Below, piece after piece: positions 62,983 to 64,000 of a DNA stretch of 64,000 bases (its first letter is position 1; each line of letters opens with the position of its first letter). The DNA is taken from contig CM031864.1 in NCBI GenBank assembly GCA_018697195.1, forward strand, positions 21,327,943 through 21,391,942, given 5' to 3'. The notes under the pieces were generated by a model. It had not been told where the DNA came from. It searched no databases and saw only the letters and a program-made list of their open reading frames with translations. The stretch comes from Certhia americana (Eukaryota; Chordata; Aves; Passeriformes; Certhiidae). The position numbers were made by a program, and so were the translations under genes.

Positions 62983-63711
62983 TCATTTGACTTGGAAAAT
63001 AATCTTTACTGGACTGAAGCTTTCATTCTCCAATTGTAGCTTGACACTTAGGGAGAGACCATATCTGAAAACCCTGACAGAGAGACCAGCACCCACAGTT
63101 ACTGAATGGCTTAACCCCAGGAAAAGAATGGATTTAGTACCAGGAAAGCCATTAAATTTTCCGAGAGTTTCTTCACAGAAACTTGTTGAAGTAAGAGTCT
63201 GGGACTCCTGCTGCATATTCAGTAATATAAAAATTGCAGTTTCTCTTCCTGCCATTCCAAACCAAATGTCAAGACTCAATTTTAAAGATAATTCCTTTTG
63301 AGACAAAGAGTTTATTTTGCCTTTAAAAACAACAGCCCAGCAAAAAGAAATGTGGAGAGACCAGACCCAAAAAAAATAGCTTTTGGGCAACCTGCAGCTC
63401 ACTTGAGAGGGCAGAGAGCAATACCAGCACTCAACACAAGTCAGGACACCACAACCAAGCAGGCAAGTGTGGCCTCTGAGGGATCTATCCCTGCTGCAAG
63501 GAAACCCAGAGTGCCAGCAGCCATGTATCAAACACAAGAAAGGTATAGCAGACATGAAAAGCTGGTCTGACCATGAACAGCACTTTCCAGACTGAAAACT
63601 GTGAATGGGAGCATGTGCTTCAGTTGTTGTCCAGACAGCAGCATGGCTGCTCTTGTAAAAGACATTCTTACAATTATATTTTGTAGGAACTACCTCATGA
63701 AGCACTTGCAC
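62983..63711 (-). other. Unusually long open stretch, 242 codons, no known family
   Basis: The longest stop-free stretch in the window. Its reading is rich in Cys, Trp, Ser and Leu (for example 'CLLGCGVLTCVECWYC' and 'FFWVWSLHISFCW'), with no recognisable domain, signal peptide logic or catalytic motif, and no splice or promoter signals that would support a gene. The plus strand also has open frames here (62,987-63,301 and 63,298-63,570, in different frames). In DNA of this composition a stop-free run this long is not expected often, so a decayed coding or repeat-derived segment is possible. I do not call a gene. Confidence 0.25.
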
Positions 63712-64000
63712 AAAGAAGTTGTCTGAAACTCATTTTGACTTAAGCTTTCATCACCTCTCTACGAGTATCTAGTTTCATGCAAAATGAACGTTCCCCTTAA
63801 TTTTCTTCATTCTTCCCAATGCAAACCATGTCCCTCTTAGTGTCTCTGTAGCAGATGGGGGTTACAAAAACAATTTGGTTTTGTTGAATTGCTTAGCCAA
63901 AGCAGGAGACGCTGTTTAGAATTTTAGCATGATCTTGGTTTCTTGTTTTCAGAGGAGGTTAAAAATTATGTGCTTACACTCTTATACTCTTGGTGTATTT
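63712..64000. other. Window end, nothing recognised
   Basis: Ordinary A+T-rich sequence without features I can support. Confidence 0.6.

Noticed and set aside
1..64000. CRISPR arrays, operons, ribosome binding sites, bacterial promoters, snRNA or tRNA genes
   Set aside because: The composition and the CR1/ERV content show this is vertebrate nuclear DNA, and no RNA gene signature was found on either strand.

Overview
This window looks like a gene-free stretch of a bird genome, either a gene desert or the inside of a very long intron. The bird assignment rests on the transposons. There are three 5'-truncated CR1 LINE 3' ends (about 21.66, 52.08 and 59.38 kb), one with the 'TTCAGCCTGGAGAGGAG' and 'GGTTGCCCAGAGAAG' blocks seen in bird CR1 copies. 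There is a solo LTR of the avian ERVL-like type at 18.66-19.07 kb and a second avian LTR-retroelement-derived fragment at 27.46-27.69 kb. A passerine is possible but not shown.

The DNA is A+T-rich throughout, with short blocks of higher G+C (about 4.55, 6.12, 11.8, 24.66, 26.5, 33.5, 35.8, 56.4, 58.2, 59.6 and 60.0 kb) that I could not classify. I found no recognisable protein-coding exon, tRNA, rRNA, snRNA, known microRNA hairpin or CpG island. Open reading frames are short, often start at non-ATG codons, and read like chance or antisense translation. The one length outlier is a 242-codon open stretch on the minus strand at 62,983-63,711, which I cannot tie to any family.

Layout: 1-18.6 kb is unique A+T-rich DNA with two exon-like intervals bounded by good splice signals (8,781-8,840 and 10,298-10,321). 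18.6-28.2 kb holds the solo LTR, an old CR1, a third exon-like interval (25,514-25,571), a (CCCTTT)n hexamer tract, the second LTR fragment, and a block that resembles conserved non-coding DNA. 28.2-52 kb is mostly unique sequence with several candidate conserved/regulatory blocks (35.3-35.7, 36.9-37.3, 45.0-45.4 and 46.6-47.05 kb) and a 38-nt T run. 52.1-64 kb contains the best-preserved CR1, a CpG-bearing block with a consensus splice donor on the minus strand (54.95-55.37 kb), simple repeats, a very old CR1 and the open stretch.

No genes can be said to work together here. The most plausible function is cis-regulation of, or splicing within, a gene lying outside or across the window. All conservation statements are inference from sequence texture and need alignment to other birds. 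I did not find an undescribed system that the sequence alone can prove.
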